Source: Acidobacteriota bacterium
GTDB taxonomy: Bacteria; Acidobacteriota; Terriglobia; Terriglobales; Acidobacteriaceae
Length of the DNA: 39,570 nt
Direction: 5' to 3'
NCBI GenBank assembly: GCA_021799405.1
Contig: JAJZAL010000018.1
Coordinates: forward strand, 1-39,570
A program made the translations under genes and the position numbers. The notes beneath the pieces were generated by a model. That model was given only the letters and a program-made list of their open reading frames with translations, did not search any database and had not been told where the DNA came from. This document shows, one piece after another, positions 9,038 to 16,978 of this stretch (positions within the stretch are counted from its first letter, which is position 1; each line of letters begins with the position of its first letter).

Positions 9038-10176
9038 ACATCTCGGGTGCGCCACGACCCGACCCGCCCCCGCCGGGTGCGCCACATCTCGCGGAGATGT
9101 GCGTTCGTCGCCGCACGGCGCCGCACCGCATCCTTCTCTGCGCCCTGCTCTTCGCGCTCCCGGCCTTCGCTCTCGCCGCGCAATCCAAGCCCGCCCCGCC
9201 CGCTATGCCGAAGAACCCGCTGGCTCTGTTGCAGCTCGGCGCCCTTCGCAACGGACTCACGGCTCCAGGCCTGCCCCCCTGGCACATCAAGGTCTCCTAT
9301 CAGACCTACAAGCCCAACGGCCACCCCAAGGCAACCGGGACCTTCGAAGAATGGTGGGCCGCACCCGACGAATACGTGCTCGTCTTCGATCGCAAGGGCT
9401 ACCACCTCCAGGCCTGGGTCACGCCCCACGGCAGCTTTGCCATCGGCAACCCAGACCTGCCCATGCCCGAACGCCTCGTCTATCACTGGATCGTCGCGCC
9501 CATCCCCCGGCATCCCGACCTCACCGGCGCGCACTTCCGCTACCGCGTGCGCCTCATTGGCCCCATGCAGCTGCCCTGCGTCCAGATCGATTCCCGCCAG
9601 CCGGCGCCCGGCAACCTGCCGCCCCAGTACCCCACGTTCTGCTTCGAGTCCCACCACCCCATGCTGCGCATCGCCGACACGCGCATCTCCGAAGTTGTCA
9701 CCACCGCCGCCGTGGGAGAGCTGGGCCGCCAATATCTTGCCCAGCACTTTACCGCCGTCATCGGCCCTCGGATCATCCTCACCGCCACGCTACAGCGGGG
9801 TGAGTCATTCATTCGCATCGATCCGTCCTTCTTCGCACCACCCGCCAACGCACGTCCAGCGCCGCCGCCCTCCACATCCATCCTCTATCTCACCGCCAGA
9901 GAAGCCGCCACGCACCTCATCCCATCCAGCGCCGCGCACAATGGACCGCTCTCTTTCCTTCAAATGAGCCACGCCTTCGTGGAGCTTGCCGCCTCCATCG
10001 ACACCCATGGCCGCGTCCATGGCCTTCAAATCCTCGGATCCACCGACCCCTACCTCGTCTCATCCATCTATCAGGCCGTTTCCCACTTCCGCTACCGCCC
10101 GTTTCTCCTCAACGGCGCACCCACGGCCGTCCGCACCCGCATCCTTCTCGACTTCCGCGTACGCTTCCCCAAATAG
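9034..10176 (+). CDS. Secreted protein with C-terminal TonB-like domain
   Basis: This is an exported protein of about 380 residues that I cannot name. A signal peptide lies within the first 50 residues (ILLCALLFALPAFALAAQ). The middle part (about 60-250) has no motif I recognise. The last 90 residues (AFVELAASIDTHGRVHGLQI ... VSHFRYRPFLLNGAP) resemble the C-terminal TonB/energy-transducer domain, which acidobacteria place on many secreted proteins. The ATG at 9034 overlaps the rsfS stop; an in-frame ATG at 9097 lies closer to the hydrophobic stretch and could be the true start. The segment between them consists of a short repeat and a hairpin (9044-9101). The role is unknown. Confidence 0.75.
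   Translation: MNISGAPRPDPPPPGAPHLAEMCVRRRTAPHRILLCALLFALPAFALAAQSKPAPPAMPKNPLALLQLGALRNGLTAPGLPPWHIKVSYQTYKPNGHPKATGTFEEWWAAPDEYVLVFDRKGYHLQAWVTPHGSFAIGNPDLPMPERLVYHWIVAPIPRHPDLTGAHFRYRVRLIGPMQLPCVQIDSRQPAPGNLPPQYPTFCFESHHPMLRIADTRISEVVTTAAVGELGRQYLAQHFTAVIGPRIILTATLQRGESFIRIDPSFFAPPANARPAPPPSTSILYLTAREAATHLIPSSAAHNGPLSFLQMSHAFVELAASIDTHGRVHGLQILGSTDPYLVSSIYQAVSHFRYRPFLLNGAPTAVRTRILLDFRVRFPK
9044..9101. repeat. Short direct repeat and hairpin in the 5' end of the 9034 gene
   Basis: CGGGTGCGCCAC occurs at 9044-9055 and again at 9074-9085, 30 bases apart. It runs into a perfect 8-bp hairpin, CACATCTC-GCG-GAGATGTG (9083-9101), whose right arm contains the alternative ATG at 9097. The arrangement looks like a dispersed repeat inserted between rsfS and the signal-peptide gene. 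Confidence 0.55.
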
Positions 10177-10223
10177 CCGCGCATCGCAAACATTTCAGCA
10201 GTCCAGCAGTGCACAGCGCGCGT

Positions 10224-10342
10224 TAGCGCATTTCCCCGTGAGCGTGTAGAAGAGACCGATTCACTCGGCGCGGCCACTCCATCAAAGAGCGGACACACTT
10301 GTAAGATTTCAGGTCCTCCATCCGATCAGGAGAAATGCGCTA
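10224..10342. repeat. ~120-bp repeat with inverted ends, copy A (upstream of murQ)
   Basis: The left end TAGCGCATTTCCCC (10224-10237) is the inverted complement of the right end GGAGAAATGCGCTA (10329-10342) with one mismatch. Length (119 bp) and ends match copy B at 11406-11526. The right end lies 39 bases before the murQ start, so the repeat probably contains or neighbours the murQ promoter. No coding potential is visible. Confidence 0.6.
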
Positions 10343-10381
10343 GCATATTTACACCCTGCGGTTATCTCGAGATTCGAACCT

Positions 10382-11287
10382 ATGGATCATCTCTCCAACC
10401 TCACCACCGAAGCCCGCCACCCCAGCAGCGAACACCTCGACGAACTCCCTACCCCGTCCCTCGTCGAGCTGCTCCACTTCGGCGACCACGAAGCTCTCGA
10501 CGCCGTCCAGCGCATCCTCCCGCAAATTGCCACCGCCATTGATACAGTTTCCGCCCGCATGGCTGCCGGTGGACGCCTCTTCTACTCCGGCGCCGGAACC
10601 TCCGGCCGTCTCGGCGTCCTTGACGCCTCCGAGTGCCCGCCCACCTACAACACCTCGCCCGAGATGGTTCAGGCCGTCATCGCCGGCGGAGACATCGCCC
10701 TCCGCACCGCCGTGGAAGGCGCCGAAGACCACCCCGAGCTTGGCGGCGACGACCTCATCGCCCAGGGCTTCACCGCCAAAGACACTCTCGTCGCCATCGC
10801 TGCCAGCGGCCGCACGCCCTACGCCCTCGGCGCGCTCGAATACGCCCGCTCCCTCGGCGCATTCACCATCGGCCTCAGTTGCGTCGCCAACTCGCCTGTC
10901 GCCACCTCCGCCGACCTCGCCCTCACGCCCGTCACCGGCCCTGAAATCGTCACCGGTTCCACTCGCATGAAGGCCGGCACCGCCACCAAGCTCGTCCTCA
11001 ACATGCTCTCCACCGGCGTCATGGTGCGCCTCGGCTACGTCTACGGCAACCTCATGGTCAACCTGCAGCCCACCAACAAAAAGCTGCGCGACCGCGCCAC
11101 CCGCATCGTCGCCACGCTCACCGGCCTCGACGCTCCGGCTGCCGCCGCCCTGCTCCATCAAGCCGGCTCCGTGCGTGTCGCCGTGCTCATGCACCGGCTC
11201 TCCCTCGACCGCACCGCCGCCGCCGCCCGCCTCGAAGCCGCGCACGGAAGCCTCCGCGCAGCTCTCGGCGAAGCAGGCAGCAAATAG
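10382..11287 (+). CDS. murQ: N-acetylmuramic acid 6-phosphate etherase
   Basis: MurQ cleaves the lactyl ether of N-acetylmuramic acid 6-phosphate to give GlcNAc-6-phosphate and D-lactate, in cell-wall recycling. The 301-residue protein carries the SIS-domain signature GAGTSGRLGVLDASECPPTY and the second conserved block GSTRMKAGTATKLVLNM. Length is normal. The ribosome site is weak (GAG in the preceding bases), but the next in-frame start is well inside the domain. No other recycling gene (anmK, nagZ, transporter) lies beside it. The gene stands alone between two copies of a small inverted-end repeat. Confidence 0.95.
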   Translation: MDHLSNLTTEARHPSSEHLDELPTPSLVELLHFGDHEALDAVQRILPQIATAIDTVSARMAAGGRLFYSGAGTSGRLGVLDASECPPTYNTSPEMVQAVIAGGDIALRTAVEGAEDHPELGGDDLIAQGFTAKDTLVAIAASGRTPYALGALEYARSLGAFTIGLSCVANSPVATSADLALTPVTGPEIVTGSTRMKAGTATKLVLNMLSTGVMVRLGYVYGNLMVNLQPTNKKLRDRATRIVATLTGLDAPAAAALLHQAGSVRVAVLMHRLSLDRTAAAARLEAAHGSLRAALGEAGSK

Positions 11288-11405
11288 AACATTCATTGTT
11301 ACAAATAAAGCAAACGGAATTCCCCGCAGGAAATCAACGCCCCTGCTCTACAAGTATTGTCATTCCGAGCGCAGGCGCGCAGCGCTGCAGCCAAGGGACC
11401 TGCGG

Positions 11406-11526
11406 TTTAGAGCATTTCCCCGATTGGTATAGACCGAAGAGAGAATCTCAACGCAGCTTTTCCGTTAAGAAAGGCTGCGCTTGGCCGAATTCAGAAAGTT
11501 CAAAGCAATAGGGGAAATGCTCTAAA
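11406..11526. repeat. ~120-bp repeat with inverted ends, copy B (downstream of murQ)
   Basis: The left end (11406-11426) and right end (11506-11526) are inverted complements over 21 bp with one mismatch; the outer 16 bp, TTTAGAGCATTTCCCC, match perfectly. Inside is a second, imperfect stem (CGCAGC ... GCTGCG). The sequence just before it (GTCATTCCGAGCG ... ACCTGCGG) also looks like a dispersed intergenic repeat. It is either a MITE/REP-like element or a folded RNA. No target-site duplication is evident. Confidence 0.65.
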
Positions 11527-11551
11527 AAGCCCGCCACGCCTCGTCAGGAAA

Positions 11552-12946
11552 TCAGTATTCGCCCGGCTCGCTGTACGCCAGGTTGTCAAACCGCGTGCAC
11601 TTTGACAGATACGCCAGCTGCACGGAACCCGTCGGCCCGTTGCGCTGCTTCGCGATGATGATCTCCGCCTTGCCCTGCGTCTCCGGGTCCGGCTCCTCGT
11701 CACGCTGGTAGTACGCCTCGCGATGAATGAACGCCACCACGTCCGCGTCCTGCTCAATCGAGCCCGACTCGCGCAAATCGCTCAGCATCGGCTTCTTGTC
11801 GCCGCCGCGCTGCTCTGAGGCGCGCGAAAGCTGCGACAGCGCAATCACCGGAATCCTCAACTCCTTCGCCAGCGCCTTCAGCCCGCGCGAAATCGCCGAG
11901 ACCTCCTGCGTCCGGTTCTCAAACCGCTTTCCGCCCCCGCTCGCCGGCGTCCCTGACATCAGTTGCAGGTAGTCAATCACAATCAGGTCCAGCCCACCCT
12001 GCTGATGCATCAGCCGCCGCGCCTTCGCGCGCATCTCCGCCAGCGAAATTCCCGGCGTGTCGTCCACGAACATCCGCGACTCCACCAGCCGCTCCAGCGC
12101 CATCGTCAGCTTCTGCTGGTCGTCGCGCGTGAAAAATCCCTTCTGAATCTTCTGCGAATCCACCAGCGACTCACTCGCCAGCATGCGCCGCAGCAGCGAC
12201 TCCTTTGACATTTCCAGCGAAAACACCGCCACCACCTTGCCGCCGCGCACCGCCGCGTTCTGCGCAATGTTGATCGCCAGCGCCGTCTTGCCCATCGAGG
12301 GCCGTGCCGCAATAATGATCAGCTCCGAGGGCTGCAATCCGCTCGTCATCTTGTCGAAATCGTCAAAGTGCGTCGCCAGTCCCGTAATCTCGCGCGAGCC
12401 CTCGGCAAACAGCTTGTCGATCGTGCCGAACGATCCGCTCACAATCTCCGGAATGCTCGAGAATCCCTGCGCAATGCTGCGCTCGGTCACCTGCAGCAGC
12501 GCGCCTTCGGTCGCGTTCAGCACGTCCAGCGCGTCTTCTGATTGGTCCGCCGCGCGCGTAATCGCGTCCGAGCCAATCAGGATAATCTGCCGCAGCAGCG
12601 CCTTGTTCTTGACGATCGTCACGTACTCGTCAATCGCCAGGTTCCGCGGCAGGCCTTCCGTCAGCGACGACAAGTACGCCACGCCGCCAATCGACTCAAC
12701 CTCCTTGCGCCGCGCCAGCTCCTCGCTCAGCGTCACCAGATCCACTGGCCGGCCGTTGTCGATCAGCTCCGCCATGCGCGCAAAAATCCGCTGGTGCGCT
12801 CCATGCGCAAAATCATCGGCGCCAATCCGCTCCGCCGCCTCGTTGTACGCGTGGTTGTCCAGCAGAATCGCGCCCAGGATCGTGCGCTCCGCATCCAGCG
12901 ACGCCGGCAGGCCCCGCTCAAACTCCATGTCAGTCAGTACAGCCAT
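11552..12946 (-). CDS. dnaB: Replicative DNA helicase DnaB
   Basis: DnaB is the hexameric helicase that unwinds DNA at the replication fork. The 464-residue protein has the N-terminal DnaB domain (LPASLDAERTILGAILLDNHAYNEA), the Walker A motif RPSMGKTALA near residue 215, the Walker B/H2 region LDLIVIDYLQLMSG, and the LSQLSRASEQR and LRESGSIEQDADVV motifs. It is complete and intein-free. GGAAGA lies 7 bases before the ATG. It is the only gene in its immediate transcription unit; acnA upstream on the same strand ends in a likely terminator. Confidence 0.97.
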   Translation of the reverse strand: MAVLTDMEFERGLPASLDAERTILGAILLDNHAYNEAAERIGADDFAHGAHQRIFARMAELIDNGRPVDLVTLSEELARRKEVESIGGVAYLSSLTEGLPRNLAIDEYVTIVKNKALLRQIILIGSDAITRAADQSEDALDVLNATEGALLQVTERSIAQGFSSIPEIVSGSFGTIDKLFAEGSREITGLATHFDDFDKMTSGLQPSELIIIAARPSMGKTALAINIAQNAAVRGGKVVAVFSLEMSKESLLRRMLASESLVDSQKIQKGFFTRDDQQKLTMALERLVESRMFVDDTPGISLAEMRAKARRLMHQQGGLDLIVIDYLQLMSGTPASGGGKRFENRTQEVSAISRGLKALAKELRIPVIALSQLSRASEQRGGDKKPMLSDLRESGSIEQDADVVAFIHREAYYQRDEEPDPETQGKAEIIIAKQRNGPTGSVQLAYLSKCTRFDNLAYSEPGEY

Positions 12947-13071
12947 CAGTGTCTTCCAGTTTAGGTCCGTTTGCCCCAGCCCGAACCATCATCTCGCCCC
13001 CGCTCCCTGTGCATTCCTCGGTACCGATTGTGGAAGAGCGCCCGTAACCCTCCCCAATCCCTCAAAAATCA

Positions 13072-13094
13072 GGGGCGCCCATATCGAGCGCCCC
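13072..13094 (-). terminator. Rho-independent terminator of acnA
   Basis: On the minus strand the acnA stop is followed after about 30 bases by GGGGCGC-N9-GCGCCCC, then TGATTTTTG. The perfect 7-bp GC stem plus T-run fits an intrinsic terminator separating acnA from dnaB. Confidence 0.7.
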
Positions 13095-13123
13095 ATTGCA
13101 AAGCACTGTCTTGTATAGAACTC

Positions 13124-15925
13124 TTAAGCCTGCACCAGCCCGCGCAGCACATACTGCAGAATCCCGCCGTGCTGGTAGTACAGAATCTCCTGCGGCGTGT
13201 CGATCCGTATCTTCGCCTCGAACTGGATCGTCCGCTCTTTGCTCTCCGCGCTCACCTTGATGGTGCGCCCGTTGGCAAACTTCGCGTCCAGCATCTGCGC
13301 CAGCCCGGGCAGGCTGTAGGTCTCCTCGCCTGTCAGGCCCAGCTTCTCCACGCTCTGCCCCGGCATGAACTGCAGCGGCAGGATCCCCATGCCCACCAGG
13401 TTCGAACGGTGAATCCGCTCAAAGCTCTCCGCGATCACCGCACGCGCGCCCAGCAGGCACGGCCCTTTCGCCGCCCAGTCGCGCGACGACCCAGACCCAT
13501 ACTCCTTGCCCGCCAGGATCACCAGCGGCGTCTTCCGCTCGGCATACTTCACCGAGGCGTCGTAGATGCTCATCTGTTCGCCTTCCGGCAGCAGCCGCGT
13601 CACGCCGCCTTCCGTGCCCGGAGCCAGCTTGTTCCTCAGACGCACATTCGCGAACGTGCCGCGCACCATTACCTCGTGATTGCCGCGCCGCGACCCGTAC
13701 GAGTTAAAGTCCGCCGGCTTCACGCCATGCGCGATCAGGTACTGCCCCGCCGGCGAATCCTTCTTGATCGAGCCCGCGGGTGAAATATGGTCTGTCGTCA
13801 CGCTGTCGCCCAGCACCGCCAGCACCCGCGCGCCCACAATGTCCTTCACCGGAGTCGGCTTCGGTCCCATCCCGTCAAAGTACGGAGCCTTGCGAATATA
13901 GGTCGAGTCCGGCTCCCACTGGTACACGTCGCCGCTCGGGAAGCTCAGCTGCTGCCAGTTCTTGTCGCCCGCCGCCACCGTCGCGTATTCCTTCTGGAAC
14001 AGCTCCGAGTTAATCGACGCGCTAATCGTATCCGCCACTTCCTTCTGCGACGGCCAAATCTCCTTCAGGAACACCGGCTGGCCATCCTTGCCCTTGCCGA
14101 TCGGCTCTTTCTCAAAGTCGTGATCGATCCGCCCCGCCAGCGCATACGCCACCACCAGCGGCGGAGACATCAGGTAATTCGCCCGCACATCCGAATTAAT
14201 GCGCCCTTCAAAGTTACGATTTCCGCTCAGCACCGAAACCGCAACCAGCCCGTGCTCGTCGATTGCCTTCGAAACATCCGTCGGCAGCGGACCCGAGTTT
14301 CCAATGCACGTCGTGCAGCCGTAACCCACCACGTTGAAGCGCAGCTTGTTCAGGTACTCGATCAGCCCCGCCTTCTCGTAGTAATCCGTCACCACGCGCG
14401 AGCCCGGAGCCAGCGATGTCTTCACCCACGGCGGCACGCTCAGCCCCTTCTCGACTGCCTTCTTCGCAAGAATTCCGGCCGCCACCATCACCGACGGATT
14501 CGACGTGTTCGTGCAGCTTGTAATTGCCGCGATCACAATCGACCCATCGTCCAGGTACTTGTCCACGTCCACGCCAAAGCGCTCTTTCACTGACGTGTAA
14601 GGCTTGTCGCTGTGCGCGGACTCCGAACAGCTCTCGTCGCGACCGCCTTCGCCCTGCCAGCTCGCCACCTGCCGCGCGCCGTTGGCATTGCCGTTGGCCG
14701 CCGGACCCTTCAGCGCCGGCACCTGCTTCTTGAAGCTCGCCCCCGCCTCGCTCAGCAGAACGCGATCCTGCGGACGCTTCGGCCCGGCCACGCTCGGCTC
14801 CACCCGCGACAAATCCAGCCCGATCGTCTGCGAATATTCCGCCTCCGCCGCATCTGCCGTGTGGAACATTCCCTGCTCCTTGTAGTACGCCTCTACCAGC
14901 GCAATCTGCTCTTCGCTGCGTCCGGTCAGCCGCAGGTAGCGCAGCGTCTCCGCGTCCACCGGGAAGATGCCGCACGTCGCCCCATACTCTGGCGCCATGT
15001 TCGCAATCGTCGCGCGGTCGGCCAGCGCCAGCTCGCTCACGCCCGGCCCGTAGAACTCCACAAACTTGCCCACTACGCCCAGCTTGCGCAACATCTCCGT
15101 CACGGTCAGCACCAGGTCGGTCGCCGTCGCGCCCTCGCGCAGCTTCCCGGTCAGCTTAAAGCCAACCACCTGCGGAACCAGCATCGATACCGGCTGCCCC
15201 AGCATTGCCGCCTCGGCCTCAATGCCGCCCACGCCCCAGCCCAGCACGCCTAGGCCGTTGATCATCGTCGTGTGCGAATCAGTGCCCACCAGCGTGTCCG
15301 GATACGCCTGCGCCTTGCCGTTGCTTTCTTTCGTGAATACCACGCGCGCCAGGTATTCCAGGTTCACCTGGTGGCAAATGCCCATCCCCGGCGGCACCGC
15401 GCTGAAGTTGTCAAACGCCGACTGCCCCCACTTCAGAAATGCGTAACGCTCACGGTTACGTTGAAACTCCAGCATCGAGTTGATCGAGTACGCCTGCTTG
15501 TTTCCGAACTCGTCCACCTGCACCGAGTGGTCAATCACCAGCTCCGCCGGCTGCAGCGGATTGATCTTGTGCGGATCGCCGCCCAGCTCCTTCATCGCGT
15601 CGCGCATCGCCGCCAGGTCCACCACCGCCGGAACCCCGGTGAAGTCCTGCATCAGTACGCGCGCCGGCATGTACGCAATCTCACGCGAGGGCTCCGCCTT
15701 CGCGTCCCACTTCGCCAGAAACTCAATGTCCTCCGCCGTCACGCGGCTTCCATCCTCATGCCGCAACAGGTTTTCCAGCAGCACTCGCAAACTGTAGGGC
15801 AGGCGCGAGAGCGTTACGCCCTTCTTCTCCAGTGCGCTGAGCTTGAAAATTTCATAGGTCTTGTGAGCCGTCCTCAGTTCTGAACGGCTCCCAAAGCTAT
15901 CGGCATTCTTCCCAGTATTCGACAT
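13124..15925 (-). CDS. acnA: Aconitate hydratase A
   Basis: AcnA interconverts citrate and isocitrate in the TCA cycle using a [4Fe-4S] cluster. The three cluster ligands are Cys471 ([10 protein letters not shown]), Cys537 and Cys540 ([11 protein letters not shown]), with the same 66- and 3-residue spacing as in E. coli AcnA. The swivel domain near the C-terminus contains [13 protein letters not shown]. The protein is 933 residues, about 40 longer than E. coli AcnA. The extra length lies before the first ligand, in a low-complexity Gly/Asn/Ala and acidic stretch at about 395-435. AAGGAAGG precedes the ATG. The enzyme should be active, as all visible catalytic motifs are intact. Confidence 0.96.
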   Translation of the reverse strand: MSNTGKNADSFGSRSELRTAHKTYEIFKLSALEKKGVTLSRLPYSLRVLLENLLRHEDGSRVTAEDIEFLAKWDAKAEPSREIAYMPARVLMQDFTGVPAVVDLAAMRDAMKELGGDPHKINPLQPAELVIDHSVQVDEFGNKQAYSINSMLEFQRNRERYAFLKWGQSAFDNFSAVPPGMGICHQVNLEYLARVVFTKESNGKAQAYPDTLVGTDSHTTMINGLGVLGWGVGGIEAEAAMLGQPVSMLVPQVVGFKLTGKLREGATATDLVLTVTEMLRKLGVVGKFVEFYGPGVSELALADRATIANMAPEYGATCGIFPVDAETLRYLRLTGRSEEQIALVEAYYKEQGMFHTADAAEAEYSQTIGLDLSRVEPSVAGPKRPQDRVLLSEAGASFKKQVPALKGPAANGNANGARQVASWQGEGGRDESCSESAHSDKPYTSVKERFGVDVDKYLDDGSIVIAAITSCTNTSNPSVMVAAGILAKKAVEKGLSVPPWVKTSLAPGSRVVTDYYEKAGLIEYLNKLRFNVVGYGCTTCIGNSGPLPTDVSKAIDEHGLVAVSVLSGNRNFEGRINSDVRANYLMSPPLVVAYALAGRIDHDFEKEPIGKGKDGQPVFLKEIWPSQKEVADTISASINSELFQKEYATVAAGDKNWQQLSFPSGDVYQWEPDSTYIRKAPYFDGMGPKPTPVKDIVGARVLAVLGDSVTTDHISPAGSIKKDSPAGQYLIAHGVKPADFNSYGSRRGNHEVMVRGTFANVRLRNKLAPGTEGGVTRLLPEGEQMSIYDASVKYAERKTPLVILAGKEYGSGSSRDWAAKGPCLLGARAVIAESFERIHRSNLVGMGILPLQFMPGQSVEKLGLTGEETYSLPGLAQMLDAKFANGRTIKVSAESKERTIQFEAKIRIDTPQEILYYQHGGILQYVLRGLVQA

Positions 15926-16231
15926 GGGTCATCCTTCCTTTAACGGTTGGGGGTACTGCGGTCCTTGGGATACGGATCTTTCGATCGGGTCTGCGCTGGC
16001 GCCTCAGAATACAGCGACGCGCCCGCGGTCGTGACGTCCACGGCGAAAGCGCTTCAGGCGAACTTGGTTGCACAGGCTTCGCATCGATCTACCCATATTT
16101 TATCCCCGGTCTGTGGAAACCCGCTCACCCGCCCATCCCGCGCTCCTGTTAATCTGTCCGAACATCACGCCGCACAGCATTTTTCCCGACGCCGTAGAGG
16201 AGAAATGCTCCAAGGAGCCAAAAGAATCCCC
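15926..16231. other. Divergent intergenic region between acnA and the CADD gene
   Basis: This region must hold promoters for both divergent genes; no strong consensus pair stands out. A 7-bp inverted repeat, AGCATTT (16176-16182) and AAATGCT (16203-16209), lies just before the CADD start and takes in an alternative in-frame ATG at 16205. Confidence 0.4.
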
Positions 16232-16921
16232 ATGAATCGCGAAGCCGTAAACGTTCTTGACCAGATCGAAGCCAAAATCGCCGCCCAGCACCTCCTCCAG
16301 CATCCCTTCTACCAGGCCTGGTCCCGCGGCGAGCTCACTCTCGACGCACTCCGCGACTACGCCGCCCAGTACTACCAGCACGTCGCCGCCTTCCCCACGT
16401 ATCTTTCCGCCGTCCACGCCCAAACCGAAGATCAGTCCGTCCGCAGGCACCTGCTCACCAACCTCATCGACGAGGAGGCCGGTTCCCCCAACCACCCCGA
16501 GCTCTGGCTCAAGTTCGCCGAAAGCCTCGGCCTCACCCGCGAGCAGGTCGAGTCCATCGAACCCTGGACCTCCACCCGCACTCTCATCGACGGCTTCCGC
16601 TCTGCCTGCCGCAATCACGGCACCGCCGCCGGCGTCGCCGCGCTCTATGCCTACGAGAGCCAGATTCCTGCTGTCTCAGAAAAGAAAATCGAAGGACTCC
16701 GCGATTTCTACGGCTTCAAGACAGAAGATGGCTACCGCTACTTCACCGTGCATATCGAGGCCGACCGCGAACACTCCGCCACCGAACGCGCTCTGCTCCA
16801 GCAGCTCATCCGGCCCTCCGACGAACCGACCTGTCATCACGCCGTCGACACCGTCCTCGACGGCCTCTACGGCCTCCTCACAGAGGTCTGCCACCGCCAC
16901 AACATCCCCGCCCACTGCTAA
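16232..16921 (+). CDS. CADD-family p-aminobenzoate synthase (TenA/PqqC fold)
   Basis: This 229-residue protein belongs to the CADD family (Chlamydia protein associating with death domains). That family is a diiron/heterometal oxygenase of the TenA/PqqC fold which makes p-aminobenzoate for folate by sacrificing one of its own tyrosines. With the start at 16232, the residues I recall from C. trachomatis CADD fall at identical numbers: metal ligands Glu81, His88, Glu142, His174, Asp178 and His181 (HIEADREH); Tyr27 in HPFYQAWSRGEL; Tyr141, Tyr170 and Lys152. This agreement supports the start, which has AAGGAG 14 bases upstream; an in-frame ATG at 16205 is the alternative. No folate gene adjoins it. 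The biochemical role is inferred from residue conservation. Confidence 0.9.
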   Translation: MNREAVNVLDQIEAKIAAQHLLQHPFYQAWSRGELTLDALRDYAAQYYQHVAAFPTYLSAVHAQTEDQSVRRHLLTNLIDEEAGSPNHPELWLKFAESLGLTREQVESIEPWTSTRTLIDGFRSACRNHGTAAGVAALYAYESQIPAVSEKKIEGLRDFYGFKTEDGYRYFTVHIEADREHSATERALLQQLIRPSDEPTCHHAVDTVLDGLYGLLTEVCHRHNIPAHC

Positions 16922-16978
16922 TCACAGCAACAAACATGGTCCCGCACCACCCCAAGCGTGCGGGACCCACCTCATCCC

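Noticed and set aside
16176..16209. A third copy of the inverted-end repeat near the CADD gene
   Set aside because: It shares only AGCATTT/AAATGCT with a 20-base spacer and is far shorter than the ~120-bp copies; the match is probably chance or a local hairpin.
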